In this document: positions 16,756 through 26,055 of the stretch, piece by piece
Numbering within the stretch: the first letter of the stretch is position 1
Layout of the letters: the number at the start of each line of letters is the position of its first letter
DNA from: JAMZMI01 sp047632435
Lineage (GTDB): Bacteria > Bacteroidota > Bacteroidia > Cytophagales > Cyclobacteriaceae
Length of the DNA stretch: 64,000 bases
Direction: 5' to 3'
Assembly: GCA_047632435.1 (NCBI GenBank)
Contig: JBLICU010000008.1
Location: 1 to 64,000 of the forward strand
The notes under the pieces: model-generated
What the model saw: only the letters and a program-made list of their open reading frames with translations
The model's database searches: none
What the model was told of the DNA's origin: nothing
Position numbers and translations under genes: made by a program

Positions 16756-18231
16756 TCAGTCTATTCCTTTAAACAGCCTACTCCATCTGATCTTTCTGAG
16801 AAATGGCTTGGTTTCATCCAAAGACATCCAGATAAATGAAGCTTCACCTACCACAAAGTCTTCTGGAACAAATCCCCAATAACGTGAATCGGCCGAATTG
16901 TGTCGGTTATCACCCATCATGAAGTAATAGTCCTTTTTGAAGGTATAAGTGTTTACGAGATTTCCATCGACAGTTAGTTGATCAAGTTCAATTTTCACAT
17001 TATCCAGGTCTTCATAGCTTTCGATAGTAGAACCGTATTTGGCCATTGTGTATTCATCCACATCAATGGTTAATCCTCTATACGGAAGTTCTAATGGCCC
17101 GAAATTATCAGCATTCCATGGGAAATATCTTGAGTCAGGGAAGATGTCTTGCTCCACTTGTGCTGAGTCCCTTAGCTGTTTAGTTACACTATCAATAAAT
17201 TCTAATTTCTCCAATTCACCAGCCACTTCAGCATTGGTCATGGCGAAAAAAGAAGTGATGCCACCTTGAAGTTTTACAGGTCTCAAATCTCTGGATAAGT
17301 CATATTTATCAATAATTTTCGCCCAATTGTGATCACTGATGATTTTATTGGCTTTTATGAAATAATTATGTTGCATCAACTCAGGATTATCACCCAATTC
17401 ACCATTGATATATACTTGTCCTTTTCGAACCTCAATCGTATCACCAGCCACAGCCACACATCTTTTGATATAATGTGTTTTTAAATCGAGTGGATGATAG
17501 CCTCCGTCAGGGCGTTGATTGTACGAGTCGTTTGCAGGGTAATTGAACACCACCACGTCATTGCGCTCTACTTTACTAAGAGAGGGAAGTCTAAATTGAG
17601 GAAGCTGAACGGACTCCAGATATGAAGGAATTTCAGTTCCCCAAATCTTGGCGTGAGTGAGCGGAATTTGCAACGGCGTTTTTGGCGTACGCGGACCATA
17701 ATTGATTTTACTCACAAATAAGAAGTCACCAACTAACAACGATTTTTCCATGGATGGGGTAGGGATCACGTATGCTTCCATAAAAACCCATCGGATAAAT
17801 GTTGCTGCAAAGACAGCAAACACAATTGCTTCAAACCATTCCTGGGGAACAGTTCTTGTTCTTTTTGGTATCTCTGTCGCTTTTCCATGGTAGGTAGCAT
17901 CAGAAAATGCAATGTAAATCATGTAGAATGGTGCGAAAACCACCCCTACTGATTGGTCGAAATAAGAATATCGCCCAAAGGACTTCAGTAAATCCAGATG
18001 AATAGTCAGGGCTATGAAAAAATTGACGACTGGCACAAATAGCAAAAGCACCCACCATGTAGGTCTACCCACTATTTTCATATGTACATAATAATTGTAA
18101 AACGGGACCAGACCGATCCATCCTTGTTCGCCAGCTTTTTCAAAAAATTTATAATAAGCCACTGCCTGACAAGCGTACCACCCAAGTAAAAATATGATGG
18201 TGAATGTGATGCTAAAATCGTTGAAATACAT
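16756..18231 (-). CDS. lepB: Signal peptidase I with extra N-terminal membrane domain
   Basis: 491 residues. The first ~115 residues form a separate multi-span region (FLLGWYACQAVAYYKFFEKAGEQGW, VGRPTWWVLLLFVPVVNFF) resembling DUF5684; the S26 peptidase follows with a membrane anchor, catalytic Ser160 in PTPSMEKSLLVGD and Lys256 in HYIKRCVAVAGD, then GDNRHNSADSRYWGFVPEDFV. It cleaves Sec signal peptides on the periplasmic face. A large insert between the catalytic boxes (residues ~270-400) is usual in Bacteroidota LepB. It is last in the run parA-parB-DUF5683-dapB-lepB, directly abutting dapB. Confidence 0.95.
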   Translation of the reverse strand: MYFNDFSITFTIIFLLGWYACQAVAYYKFFEKAGEQGWIGLVPFYNYYVHMKIVGRPTWWVLLLFVPVVNFFIALTIHLDLLKSFGRYSYFDQSVGVVFAPFYMIYIAFSDATYHGKATEIPKRTRTVPQEWFEAIVFAVFAATFIRWVFMEAYVIPTPSMEKSLLVGDFLFVSKINYGPRTPKTPLQIPLTHAKIWGTEIPSYLESVQLPQFRLPSLSKVERNDVVVFNYPANDSYNQRPDGGYHPLDLKTHYIKRCVAVAGDTIEVRKGQVYINGELGDNPELMQHNYFIKANKIISDHNWAKIIDKYDLSRDLRPVKLQGGITSFFAMTNAEVAGELEKLEFIDSVTKQLRDSAQVEQDIFPDSRYFPWNADNFGPLELPYRGLTIDVDEYTMAKYGSTIESYEDLDNVKIELDQLTVDGNLVNTYTFKKDYYFMMGDNRHNSADSRYWGFVPEDFVVGEASFIWMSLDETKPFLRKIRWSRLFKGID

Positions 18232-18951
18232 TTATGATTGTTTTATAAAATCTTCCATTGTTAAAACTCCTGACTGGTTAGTGATCCACTCAGCTACTTT
18301 TATTACACCACTTGCAAAAACTTTTCGGTCATGTGCTGTGTGTTTGATTTCAATGCTTTCAAGAGGCGTATGATAGGTGATCGTATGTGTGCCGGGTACA
18401 TCTGTCTCACGTAGGGAAACTATGCCTACTTGCGAATCATCAGATGTACGCTCATTTATCCAACCAGATATTTTTTGGTTTTTAGCCATTATACCTTCTG
18501 CAAGTGTAATGGCCGTTCCACTCGGCGCATCCTTCTTCTCTGTATGATGAATTTCCTCCATTCCAACTTTGAAATCCCCAATATTGGCCATTTTTTCAGC
18601 CAGCCATTTATTCAATTCAAAAAATAGATTTACACCAATGCTGTAATTGGAAGCATATAAAAACGTGCCTCCTTTGCTTTTGCACAACGATGCAATTTCA
18701 TCATACTTATCTAGCCAGCCTGTAGTTCCAACCATTGTGGTGACTCCATTCCCGACTAGTGTTTTGATATTTTGATATGCTGTGGATGGTTGAGAAAACT
18801 CAATGGCCACATCCGTGTTGGACGTTGAGATTAGGTTTATTTCTTCGGCATTATCTGCGTCTATCACTTTTGATATTTCATGCCCAGCTTGCAAAGCAAG
18901 AGCTTCGATGGTCTTACCCATTTTACCGTATCCAATAAGTGCTATTCGCAT
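18232..18951 (-). CDS. dapB: 4-hydroxy-tetrahydrodipicolinate reductase
   Basis: 239 residues, catalysing the NAD(P)H-dependent step of lysine/diaminopimelate synthesis. Nucleotide-binding start MRIALIGYGKMGKTIEALA, the TTMVGTTGWLDKY segment, and the catalytic/substrate block EIHHTEKKDAPSGTAI with the conserved His pair and Lys. Shorter than E. coli DapB but normal for Bacteroidota. Overlaps the DUF5683 stop by 1 bp and abuts lepB. Confidence 0.96.
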   Translation of the reverse strand: MRIALIGYGKMGKTIEALALQAGHEISKVIDADNAEEINLISTSNTDVAIEFSQPSTAYQNIKTLVGNGVTTMVGTTGWLDKYDEIASLCKSKGGTFLYASNYSIGVNLFFELNKWLAEKMANIGDFKVGMEEIHHTEKKDAPSGTAITLAEGIMAKNQKISGWINERTSDDSQVGIVSLRETDVPGTHTITYHTPLESIEIKHTAHDRKVFASGVIKVAEWITNQSGVLTMEDFIKQS

Positions 18952-19574
18952 TATCTGAAATTTATTGAAATAGAAATTCCTGCCGCTCGCGAAATTAATG
19001 GAGTTGATTGAAAGGAGGGGGATATTGACATGGAAAGGTTTTCATTAACTTCGAATTCATTCAAATGAGCCGAAATATGTGCGTCCGCTACATTGAGCAA
19101 ATAGAATGCTGAAGTCAAAATGATCAGGAAGTCGCGATTCCTTCTAAATACATCACGGTTGTTTTCCAAAGTGGTGGTGGTGCTAAAAATATTATCATAA
19201 AAATTCTCGGTTAGTGTACTATTATCAGTTTGGGCGACTAGCGCATTTTGCATCTCATAATAGATCCGATTATTGTAGTTGATGTAATGGGCAAAAATGA
19301 GCGCACCACCGTAGATCAAAGGGATTTTCCAATATTGATTGTTATAAGCTTGCCCTAAACCGGGTAAAATGGCTGATAGAAATGCCGCCTTATTTGGATC
19401 CAATTCAGATACGGATTGAAATTCTAAAATGGTTTTATCCGTCATTAAAAAGATAGAATCCGTTTTGCTCATTTGTGCCTTTGTGGTACAAATGAACGAG
19501 AGGAAAACAATCCCAAACAAGCCCAGTCTAATGATGTTAGACCGCAAGAATTTCGAGTATTCTGGTAAGTTCAT
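18951..19574 (-). CDS. DUF5683 membrane protein
   Basis: About 207 residues from the ATG at 19572-19574; an upstream start at 19604 is possible but both lie inside the parB 3' end, so the genes overlap by 38 bp or more. A hydrophobic leader (RLGLFGIVFLSFICTTKAQ) is followed by the DUF5683 hallmark DPNKAAFLSAILPGLGQAYNNQYWKIPLIYGG and two further hydrophobic spans (FLIILTSAFYLLNVADAHISAHL). The family sits next to parB/dapB in many Bacteroidota; function unknown. Confidence 0.8.
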   Translation of the reverse strand: MNLPEYSKFLRSNIIRLGLFGIVFLSFICTTKAQMSKTDSIFLMTDKTILEFQSVSELDPNKAAFLSAILPGLGQAYNNQYWKIPLIYGGALIFAHYINYNNRIYYEMQNALVAQTDNSTLTENFYDNIFSTTTTLENNRDVFRRNRDFLIILTSAFYLLNVADAHISAHLNEFEVNENLSMSISPSFQSTPLISRAAGISISINFR

Positions 19575-20427
19575 CTGAAGAAACAAACGGAATTTTAATC
19601 TCACCCTTGTTCTGAGCGTCAGCTTTTATTGAAATTTTAGTTCCAAAATGCGAAGTAAGCTTAGTTTGAATCTTTGCGATTTCAGGATTAATGGTACCTG
19701 ATTCCTTTTTTTCAACCTCTTTTTTACTCCCAATACCGCGAACCAATTCTTCCACTTTTCTGACAGAAAGTTCTTGAGATATGATTTTTTTGAAAATATC
19801 CAATTGCAGATCGATATTCTCGATGTTGATGATTGCTCGAGCATGACCCATAGAAATCTTACCATCGCGCAGTGCAATCTGGATTGAAGGAGGAAGTTTC
19901 AAAAGGCGTAGGTAATTATTTACTGTTGATCTGTTCTTACCTACCCGGTCACCTAGTTCTTCTTGTTTCAAATCACATTCAGCCAAAAGTCTCTGGTAAC
20001 TTAGTGCTATCTCTATGGCATTAAGATCTTCACGCTGAATGTTTTCAATTAGCGCCATTTCCAGCATTTGCTGGTCATCAGCTATTCTGATGTAAGCTGG
20101 TATGCTGATAAGTCCTGCTAATTTGGACGCCTGATACCGCCTTTCACCAGAGATCAATTGAAATTCGTGATCGCTGAGTGCTCTGACCGTAATGGGTTGA
20201 ATTATGCCTTGAACCCGAATGGAATCAGCTAACTCTTCAAGCGCTTCCTTGTTAAAATCAGTTCTTGGTTGAAATGGGTTTACTTCAATCTGATCCAGTG
20301 AAATTTCACCAATGGCACCTCTGATGGTAGCACCAGAACCACTTAATAATTCTTTTTCATCATTATCCTCCAGTAAAGCACCCAATCCTCTACCCAATCC
20401 CGATCTCTTTTTCCACTTTTCAGCCAT
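19537..20427 (-). CDS. parB: Chromosome partitioning protein ParB
   Basis: 296 residues. The N-terminal KRSGLGRGLGALLED box (ParA-contacting region), ParB/Srx CTPase domain (QIEVNPFQPRTDFNKEALEEL, ISGERRYQASKLAG with the GERR motif), NIQREDLNAIEIA, a helix-turn-helix (KQEELGDRVGKNRSTVNNYLRLL) and a C-terminal dimer region. It loads on parS sites and slides to form the centromere complex. 9 bp after parA. Confidence 0.96.
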   Translation of the reverse strand: MAEKWKKRSGLGRGLGALLEDNDEKELLSGSGATIRGAIGEISLDQIEVNPFQPRTDFNKEALEELADSIRVQGIIQPITVRALSDHEFQLISGERRYQASKLAGLISIPAYIRIADDQQMLEMALIENIQREDLNAIEIALSYQRLLAECDLKQEELGDRVGKNRSTVNNYLRLLKLPPSIQIALRDGKISMGHARAIINIENIDLQLDIFKKIISQELSVRKVEELVRGIGSKKEVEKKESGTINPEIAKIQTKLTSHFGTKISIKADAQNKGEIKIPFVSSDELTRILEILAV

Positions 20428-20436
20428 GTGTTTATT

Positions 20437-21213
20437 TTATGCTGCCTCTACTTGATTTCTTTCCATTATCTCTTTAGCGAGATTTAAATAGGAGAGGGCT
20501 CCTTTGCTTTCCGCATCATGCGAGATGGCTGGTATTCCGAAGCTTGGTGATTCACTTAATTTGATATTTCTAGGTATGAGAGTATTAAATACCATCGATT
20601 TGAAATGAGTCCTTACCTCATTGACAACCTGATTTGAGAGGTTTAATCTCAAATCATACATTGTGAGAAGGATTCCTTCTATGGCCAGATCTGGATTCAA
20701 TCGGCTTTGAATGATTTTTATAGTATTGAGCAATTTCCCCAGTCCTTCAAGTGCAAAATATTCACATTGCACTGGTACGATGATAGAATCTGCAGCCGTA
20801 AGGGCATTAACTGTGATTAGCCCAAGAGAAGGAGAACAATCTATGATTACATAATCGTAGCTTTTACTGACTTCAGCAAGTGCCAATTTCATTTTTTGCT
20901 CCCTGTTGGCTAAGCTTACCATTTCAATCTCTGCGCCAACCAAATCGATGTGCGAAGGGAGTAAATCAAGGTATTTAATATCTGTGCTTACAATACACTT
21001 TGCCGCATCCACATTATCCACCATGCATTCATATATACTGAATTCAACTTCTTTTGGATTTTTACCAACGCCGGAAGTTGCATTAGCTTGTGGATCAGCA
21101 TCTACAATTAATGTTTTTAGTTCGAGAGCGGCCAAACTCGCTGCTAAATTGATTGCAGTGGTTGTTTTACCAACTCCACCTTTTTGATTTGCTATCGCAA
21201 TAATTTTACCCAT
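20437..21213 (-). CDS. parA: Chromosome partitioning ATPase ParA
   Basis: 258 residues from the ATG at 21211-21213 (MGKIIAIANQKGGVGKTTTAINLAASL), chosen because the deviant Walker A is normally within the first ten residues; the 16 extra codons upstream are not conserved-looking. Further motifs: TLIVDADPQANATSGVG, DYVIIDCSPSLGLITVNAL and VPVQCEYFALEGLG. It moves ParB-bound origins apart. The promoter is overlaid by an inverted repeat at 21257-21294. Confidence 0.96.
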   Translation of the reverse strand: MGKIIAIANQKGGVGKTTTAINLAASLAALELKTLIVDADPQANATSGVGKNPKEVEFSIYECMVDNVDAAKCIVSTDIKYLDLLPSHIDLVGAEIEMVSLANREQKMKLALAEVSKSYDYVIIDCSPSLGLITVNALTAADSIIVPVQCEYFALEGLGKLLNTIKIIQSRLNPDLAIEGILLTMYDLRLNLSNQVVNEVRTHFKSMVFNTLIPRNIKLSESPSFGIPAISHDAESKGALSYLNLAKEIMERNQVEAA

Positions 21214-21256
21214 GGTTGATTTTGAAAATGGTTCAGTCTTATTCAAAAGACAAGGG

Positions 21257-21294
21257 CACAAATATATCTAACATATGTCTAAGATATATTTGTG
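21257..21294 (-). promoter_or_regulatory. parA promoter with 13-bp inverted repeat (candidate operator)
   Basis: CACAAATATATCT (21257-21269) and AGATATATTTGTG (21282-21294) are perfect reverse complements spaced by 12 bp, so their centres are 25 bp apart. On the minus strand the promoter-proximal arm contains TATATTTG (21259-21266), a full TAnnTTTG -7 box, and the other arm covers the -33 area. A protein binding both arms would block RNA polymerase. Autoregulation of parAB is known in other bacteria; the binding factor here is unknown. Confidence 0.5.
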
Positions 21295-21303
21295 AGACAA
21301 AAG

Positions 21304-21329
21304 AAAACCCCTATCAAAGAAGGGGTTTT
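21304..21329 (-). terminator. Terminator of pyrG-yidC
   Basis: AAAACCCCT (21304-21312) and AGGGGTTTT (21321-21329) form a 9-bp stem with an 8-base loop, followed on the minus strand by a T-rich run, 55 bp after the yidC stop. Confidence 0.8.
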
Positions 21330-21384
21330 GTGTATTTGTTTAGTAATCAATCAATTAACAATCAGAATGTTAATAAGTAGTTGA

Positions 21385-23220
21385 TTACTTTTTGTTTCCG
21401 GGTTTTTTCTGCTTTTGCCCTTGTGCTTTCATGGCATCTTCCAGACGCTGCTGGAATGATGATTTTTTCTTATCGACGTTCTTTACTCTATTTTCTTCAA
21501 GAATTCTTTTGATTTTATCCTCATCAATCAATTTTCTAAATAGGGCAATTTGTCCGAAAGAAACAATATTAGAAACGAAATAGTAAAAGGTCAATCCTGA
21601 AGAATAGCTGTTCAAAAAGAACAAAAACATGATTGGCATCAGATATTGCAGGGTTTTCATAGGCCCTTGAACAGATGCTGTCATTTGACTGTTAGACCAG
21701 GTATAAAGTATAGTTGAAGCTGTCATGAGTAACGTGAATAAGCTCACATGATCACCATAGAAAGGAATAGTAAATGACAGATTAAGAATGCTATCATAGG
21801 TAGATAGGTCATGCGCCCATAAGAAACTTTCCTGCCTCAATTCAATCGAATTAGGGAAGAAATAGAACATGGCAAAAAGAATAGGCATTTGGAGCACCAT
21901 TGGAATACATCCACTCAATGGGTTGATGCCCACCTTTTGATAGAGTGCCATTTGTTCCTGTTGTGCCTTCTGAGCATCATCGCCATGTTTGGCTTTTATT
22001 TCATCCAATTCAGGCTTTAAAACTCTCATCTTGGCCATTCCCATGTGGGAAGTATAAGTTAGTGGCGAAAGCACCAACTTTAGAATGAATACCATGATGA
22101 TGATAATCACTCCATAATTTGAAATATACTTTTCAAGAAAATGGAATATCGGAATGATCGCGAACTTATTGATCCATCCAAGGACGCTCCAACCCAATTC
22201 TACATTCTGACCAAAATCAGCCGTCACTTCTTTTAAATAAGCGTAGTTATTTGGTCCGTAATAGAAATTTAAATTCGTTTTGTTGGCTATAAAGTCACTG
22301 TAAGAAAGCTCCAGATTCATAGATACTTCTTTTACAGAGGTAGAGTCATTGAAATCTACAACTGAAGAAATCTTTCCATTCTCAAATGGATTGTTTGAGA
22401 TTATAGCTGCAGTGAAGAATTTTTGTCTGAAAGAAACCCAGGTAGCTTTACTTTCAAATGTTTCTTCTTCTTTTTCAGTGGAAGTGGCAGATAGTTCCTC
22501 AACATCACCTTCAACTGTTCTGTATTTTACGGTAGATCGGTTTCGTGCATCTTTGAAGTCCAATTCAACACGATTCATTTTTTGATCCCAATTGAAACTG
22601 ATCTTGTTATCCAGGATGCTTTCCATTCCAACCTGACTTACTTTCATCCGCACTTCATATCCAGAACCAGGGATTACATATTCGTAGGTTATTGATTGAC
22701 TCGACGAAATATTCAATTTGAATTTAATCAAAACTGAATCTGCCTTATTTACCATCACCACCGACTGACTGTTTGTGTCGAAATAGAGCGCTGATAAATC
22801 AATATTTTTTGATAGATGACCTACTTGAAAATGCTGTGCAGCATGCTTCGCATCCAAAAGCACCAAAGGGTCTCCTCGAAAATCTTTAAATCTTTTTAAA
22901 ATAACTTCCTTGACAGTTCCGCCCTTTGAGCTGAAATTAACGATGAGGTCATTTGTCTCTATTTTTATTATCTTTTCTTCTCCTGAAGCCTTGCCTGAAA
23001 ATAGACCAAATTTCATTTCATTCAATCTAGATTTCGCGCTATCAGATAAAATGTTGACGGATGATTCTTTAAGAGTTGAATTATCTATTTGAGCATTTGA
23101 AGTGCTTTGTTGTTCTGTATTCACCGGCTGCTCAATCGGTGGTTCTGGGGCGAAAAACTGGAAATATACCGTAATGAATGCCAACATTACAACCAGTCCT
23201 ATGATCTGATTTCTATCCAT
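21385..23220 (-). CDS. yidC: Membrane protein insertase YidC
   Basis: 611 residues. N-terminal anchor (IIGLVVMLAFITVYFQFFAPEPP), a large periplasmic beta-supersandwich domain (residues ~60-350), then the conserved five-span insertase core: YISNYGVIIIIMVFILKLVLSPLTY, KVGINPLSGCIPMVLQMPILFAMFYFFP, and LMPIMFLFFLNSYSSGLTFYYFVSN, ending in a Lys/Gln-rich cytoplasmic tail. Inserts inner-membrane proteins with or without SecYEG. 24 bp downstream of pyrG. Confidence 0.97.
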   Translation of the reverse strand: MDRNQIIGLVVMLAFITVYFQFFAPEPPIEQPVNTEQQSTSNAQIDNSTLKESSVNILSDSAKSRLNEMKFGLFSGKASGEEKIIKIETNDLIVNFSSKGGTVKEVILKRFKDFRGDPLVLLDAKHAAQHFQVGHLSKNIDLSALYFDTNSQSVVMVNKADSVLIKFKLNISSSQSITYEYVIPGSGYEVRMKVSQVGMESILDNKISFNWDQKMNRVELDFKDARNRSTVKYRTVEGDVEELSATSTEKEEETFESKATWVSFRQKFFTAAIISNNPFENGKISSVVDFNDSTSVKEVSMNLELSYSDFIANKTNLNFYYGPNNYAYLKEVTADFGQNVELGWSVLGWINKFAIIPIFHFLEKYISNYGVIIIIMVFILKLVLSPLTYTSHMGMAKMRVLKPELDEIKAKHGDDAQKAQQEQMALYQKVGINPLSGCIPMVLQMPILFAMFYFFPNSIELRQESFLWAHDLSTYDSILNLSFTIPFYGDHVSLFTLLMTASTILYTWSNSQMTASVQGPMKTLQYLMPIMFLFFLNSYSSGLTFYYFVSNIVSFGQIALFRKLIDEDKIKRILEENRVKNVDKKKSSFQQRLEDAMKAQGQKQKKPGNKK

Positions 23221-23244
23221 AGTATTATAATAATATGATTGTGC

Positions 23245-24864
23245 TTATGATTGACTGCTTTGTTTTAACATGGCAGCTTTTACAAATTTTACAAATAATG
23301 GGTGTGGATTTAATACTGTTGATTTTAGTTCAGGATGAAATTGTGACCCCACAAACCACGGATGATCTACCAATTCAATCATTTCCACTAAGTTGGTTTC
23401 AGGATTGATTCCTGAGGCTATCATTCCGGCATTTTCAAATTCTTCGAGATATTGATTATTAAACTCATATCTATGTCTGTGTCTCTCCGAAATCTTTGTT
23501 TGTCCATAAGTATGGTATGCTTTAGTGCCTTTTTTTATTTGGCATACATAAGCTCCCAATCGCATGGTGCCTCCTTTGGCGGTTACAGATTTTTGATCTT
23601 CCATCAGATCGATCACCGGATATTTTGTCTTGGGATCCATTTCTGTACTGTTCGCTTTTTTATGGCCCAATACATTTCTGGCAAATTCAATTACTGCACA
23701 TTGCATGCCCAGACATATCCCAAAGAATGGAATATTGTTTTCACGGGCATATCTGACGGTTGCGATTTTTCCTTCTATTCCTCGCTCTCCAAATCCAGGA
23801 GCTACGAGTATTCCGTCAAGATTGGCTAAAACTTTCTCCTTATTCTCGTTGGTTACATCCTCCGCATGAATCCACTCAAGTGTTACTCTGCATTCGTTGA
23901 ATGCTCCTGCATGGGTAAATGATTCTGCAATGGATTTATATGAATCTCTTAATTCAACATACTTGCCTATCAAACCAATTTTCACCTCGTGTGTTGGATT
24001 TTTTAGACGACCCAAAAATTCCTTCCATTGTTCGATTTTAGGTTCCTTTTTATGTGATAGCTTAAACTTAGACAAGACACGCTCATCTAGTTTTTCCTTC
24101 CTCATCAATATGGGCACGTCATAGATGGAATCGGCATCAAGTGCTTCAATGACCGCATTGACAGGAACGTTACAGAAGAGCGCCAATTTCTTCCTGATGT
24201 CCATATCAAGATGATGCTCAGATCTACAAACTAAAATATCTGGTTGCACTCCAGCCTCCAAAAGTTCTTTGACCGAATGCTGTGTTGGCTTGGTTTTAAG
24301 TTCCCCGGCAGCTTTGAGATAAGGCACCAAAGTCAAATGCACGGAAATGCAATTGGATGGACCGAGTTCTAATCTTGCCTGTCTTACTGCTTCAATAAAT
24401 GGAAGCGATTCAATATCACCGACGCACCCACCGATTTCGGTGATGACCATGTCATATTTTCCTGTTTCGCCAAGTTTGTAAATGTTATCCTTGATTTCAT
24501 CGGTGATGTGAGGCACAACCTGAACAGTTTTCCCCAGAAATACTCCCTGTCGCTCTTTTTGAATAACCGTGTGATAAATTCTGCCAGTTGTTACGTTGTT
24601 GGCTTGGGAGGTAGTGATATTAAGGAATCTTTCGTAATGACCTAGATCGAGATCTGTTTCTGCGCCATCGTCGGTGACATAACATTCGCCATGCTCATAA
24701 GGATTGAGTGTTCCTGGATCAATATTGATATAAGGATCAAATTTTTGAATTGTTACAGAAAAGCCACGAGCTTGTAAAAGCTTGCCTAATGAAGCCGAAA
24801 TGATGCCTTTTCCCAGCGATGAAGTTACACCACCCGTAACGAAAATATATTTTGCTTTGGACAT
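23245..24864 (-). CDS. pyrG: CTP synthase
   Basis: 539 residues from the ATG at 24862-24864 (MSKAKYIFVTGGVTSSLGKGI), since the family starts right at this motif and a -7 box lies at 24901-24908. Converts UTP to CTP with glutamine. Synthetase domain: SLGKGIISASLGKLLQARG, DPYINIDPGTLNPYEHGECYVTDDGAETDLDLGHYERF; glutaminase domain with nucleophile Cys in FFGICLGMQCAV and catalytic His/Glu in GSQFHPEL. Length and motifs are normal. Confidence 0.98.
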   Translation of the reverse strand: MSKAKYIFVTGGVTSSLGKGIISASLGKLLQARGFSVTIQKFDPYINIDPGTLNPYEHGECYVTDDGAETDLDLGHYERFLNITTSQANNVTTGRIYHTVIQKERQGVFLGKTVQVVPHITDEIKDNIYKLGETGKYDMVITEIGGCVGDIESLPFIEAVRQARLELGPSNCISVHLTLVPYLKAAGELKTKPTQHSVKELLEAGVQPDILVCRSEHHLDMDIRKKLALFCNVPVNAVIEALDADSIYDVPILMRKEKLDERVLSKFKLSHKKEPKIEQWKEFLGRLKNPTHEVKIGLIGKYVELRDSYKSIAESFTHAGAFNECRVTLEWIHAEDVTNENKEKVLANLDGILVAPGFGERGIEGKIATVRYARENNIPFFGICLGMQCAVIEFARNVLGHKKANSTEMDPKTKYPVIDLMEDQKSVTAKGGTMRLGAYVCQIKKGTKAYHTYGQTKISERHRHRYEFNNQYLEEFENAGMIASGINPETNLVEMIELVDHPWFVGSQFHPELKSTVLNPHPLFVKFVKAAMLKQSSQS

Positions 24865-24900
24865 TAAGGGATTAAGTTTCCTAAGTATTGTTACGGGATG

Positions 24901-24908
24901 CAAAGGTA
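24901..24908 (-). promoter_or_regulatory. -7 element of pyrG-yidC
   Basis: Minus-strand TACCTTTG fits TAnnTTTG, 36 bp ahead of the pyrG ATG at 24864. It lies in the short gap between the barrel gene stop (24946) and pyrG. No clear -33 TTG. Confidence 0.45.
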
Positions 24909-24945
24909 GGTTTTTCCCTTTAATAACTGGCTGGATTGAAATTTT

Positions 24946-26034
24946 TTATCTGATAGGAATTCGGTATATGAAAGAACAGCTGAAATAACCGATAGGGTCT
25001 AAAAAAATTGAAGTCTCCCCGGGAAGTTTTACTGGTACGCTATAAGAATAGCTTAAAATTAAATTGAATGATTTATTCAAGGTGAGGATTACAGGCAATT
25101 GAAAACTGTAATTCATGAGGCCATATTGGTTTTCTGTTTCATCCAGCAGTTCATAGATGTGGTTTGATATGGTAGGATTATTCAGATAGATATCTATAAT
25201 TTGCTGTCCTTTAAACCGGATATTTGACATTCTAATGTTTTCAATTTCAGCCATTTCATCTGCTGAAAGTGCGTTTCTGGCGAAGGAGATAAATTCAGGA
25301 GTGTTGATGTTGCTCTTCAAATATTCATTGGTTCGAATTTCTTCGATGATATTGCCATTGAAGTAGGTGGTTACATCACTATTGCCATAAATCGCGGATA
25401 TACCCGGAGCAAATCGAATTTGATCAAAAATCCATATGTTTTTCACACTAATGTTCCCTGAAATGTTTCCTATTATACGGTGAGCGTTGCTTTGTCCAAA
25501 AAGATAACTGTAGTCTAAGGATCCATATAAATGTTTGGTAGTTAATCCCGAAGATATATTTAGACTATTTTTCAAGCTCGATGTTGATGTTTCAGAATCG
25601 CTGACCTGATACACCCATCTCTCATAACTTCCGTTCAAAGTCCAATGCTTTCCTATGAACTTCATATAACCGGCGGAAAGCACGGTTAGATTGTATTTTG
25701 GGTCGAGTGAACTGTTCCAAAATCCGGACACATCTGCATAAAAACCCTTTTTATGATAATAGGAAACGCCTGGGGATAGTCCAAACTGATTTATTCCAAA
25801 GTTTCTACCGGCACTGAGTACGCTGCTGTTGTAGCCTACTCTAAAATTCAATTCTGAATAAATGGGGCTTGTTCGTTTGAGTAAACTATCTATTAAATTA
25901 AAAATGGAAAGTGAATCCATTTCCATTTCCATTATATCTAACTGTTCGGAAATTGACAACTCATTTGATTGAGCCTCACAAAAATAAAATGTGAACACCA
26001 AAAGGAACGAGATTATCGTCTTTTTGATTGTCAT
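24946..26034 (-). CDS. Outer-membrane beta-barrel protein
   Basis: 362 residues with a signal peptide (FLLVFTFYFCEAQ). The mature chain is a series of amphipathic strands (YSELNFRVGYNSSVLSAGRNFG, GFYADVSGFWNSSLDPKYNLTVLSAGYMKF, LYGSLDYSYLFG, FNLILSYSYSVPVKLPG) ending in an aromatic strand (IGYFSCSFIYRIPIR), as in outer-membrane barrels. Last gene of the ECF sigma operon (sigma, anti-sigma, Spy-like, barrel; gaps of 21-31 bp or less), so it is probably part of that envelope response. No family recognised. Confidence 0.65.
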   Translation of the reverse strand: MTIKKTIISFLLVFTFYFCEAQSNELSISEQLDIMEMEMDSLSIFNLIDSLLKRTSPIYSELNFRVGYNSSVLSAGRNFGINQFGLSPGVSYYHKKGFYADVSGFWNSSLDPKYNLTVLSAGYMKFIGKHWTLNGSYERWVYQVSDSETSTSSLKNSLNISSGLTTKHLYGSLDYSYLFGQSNAHRIIGNISGNISVKNIWIFDQIRFAPGISAIYGNSDVTTYFNGNIIEEIRTNEYLKSNINTPEFISFARNALSADEMAEIENIRMSNIRFKGQQIIDIYLNNPTISNHIYELLDETENQYGLMNYSFQLPVILTLNKSFNLILSYSYSVPVKLPGETSIFLDPIGYFSCSFIYRIPIR

Positions 26035-26055
26035 TTTGGGTAGGAGGGGCGTGAT

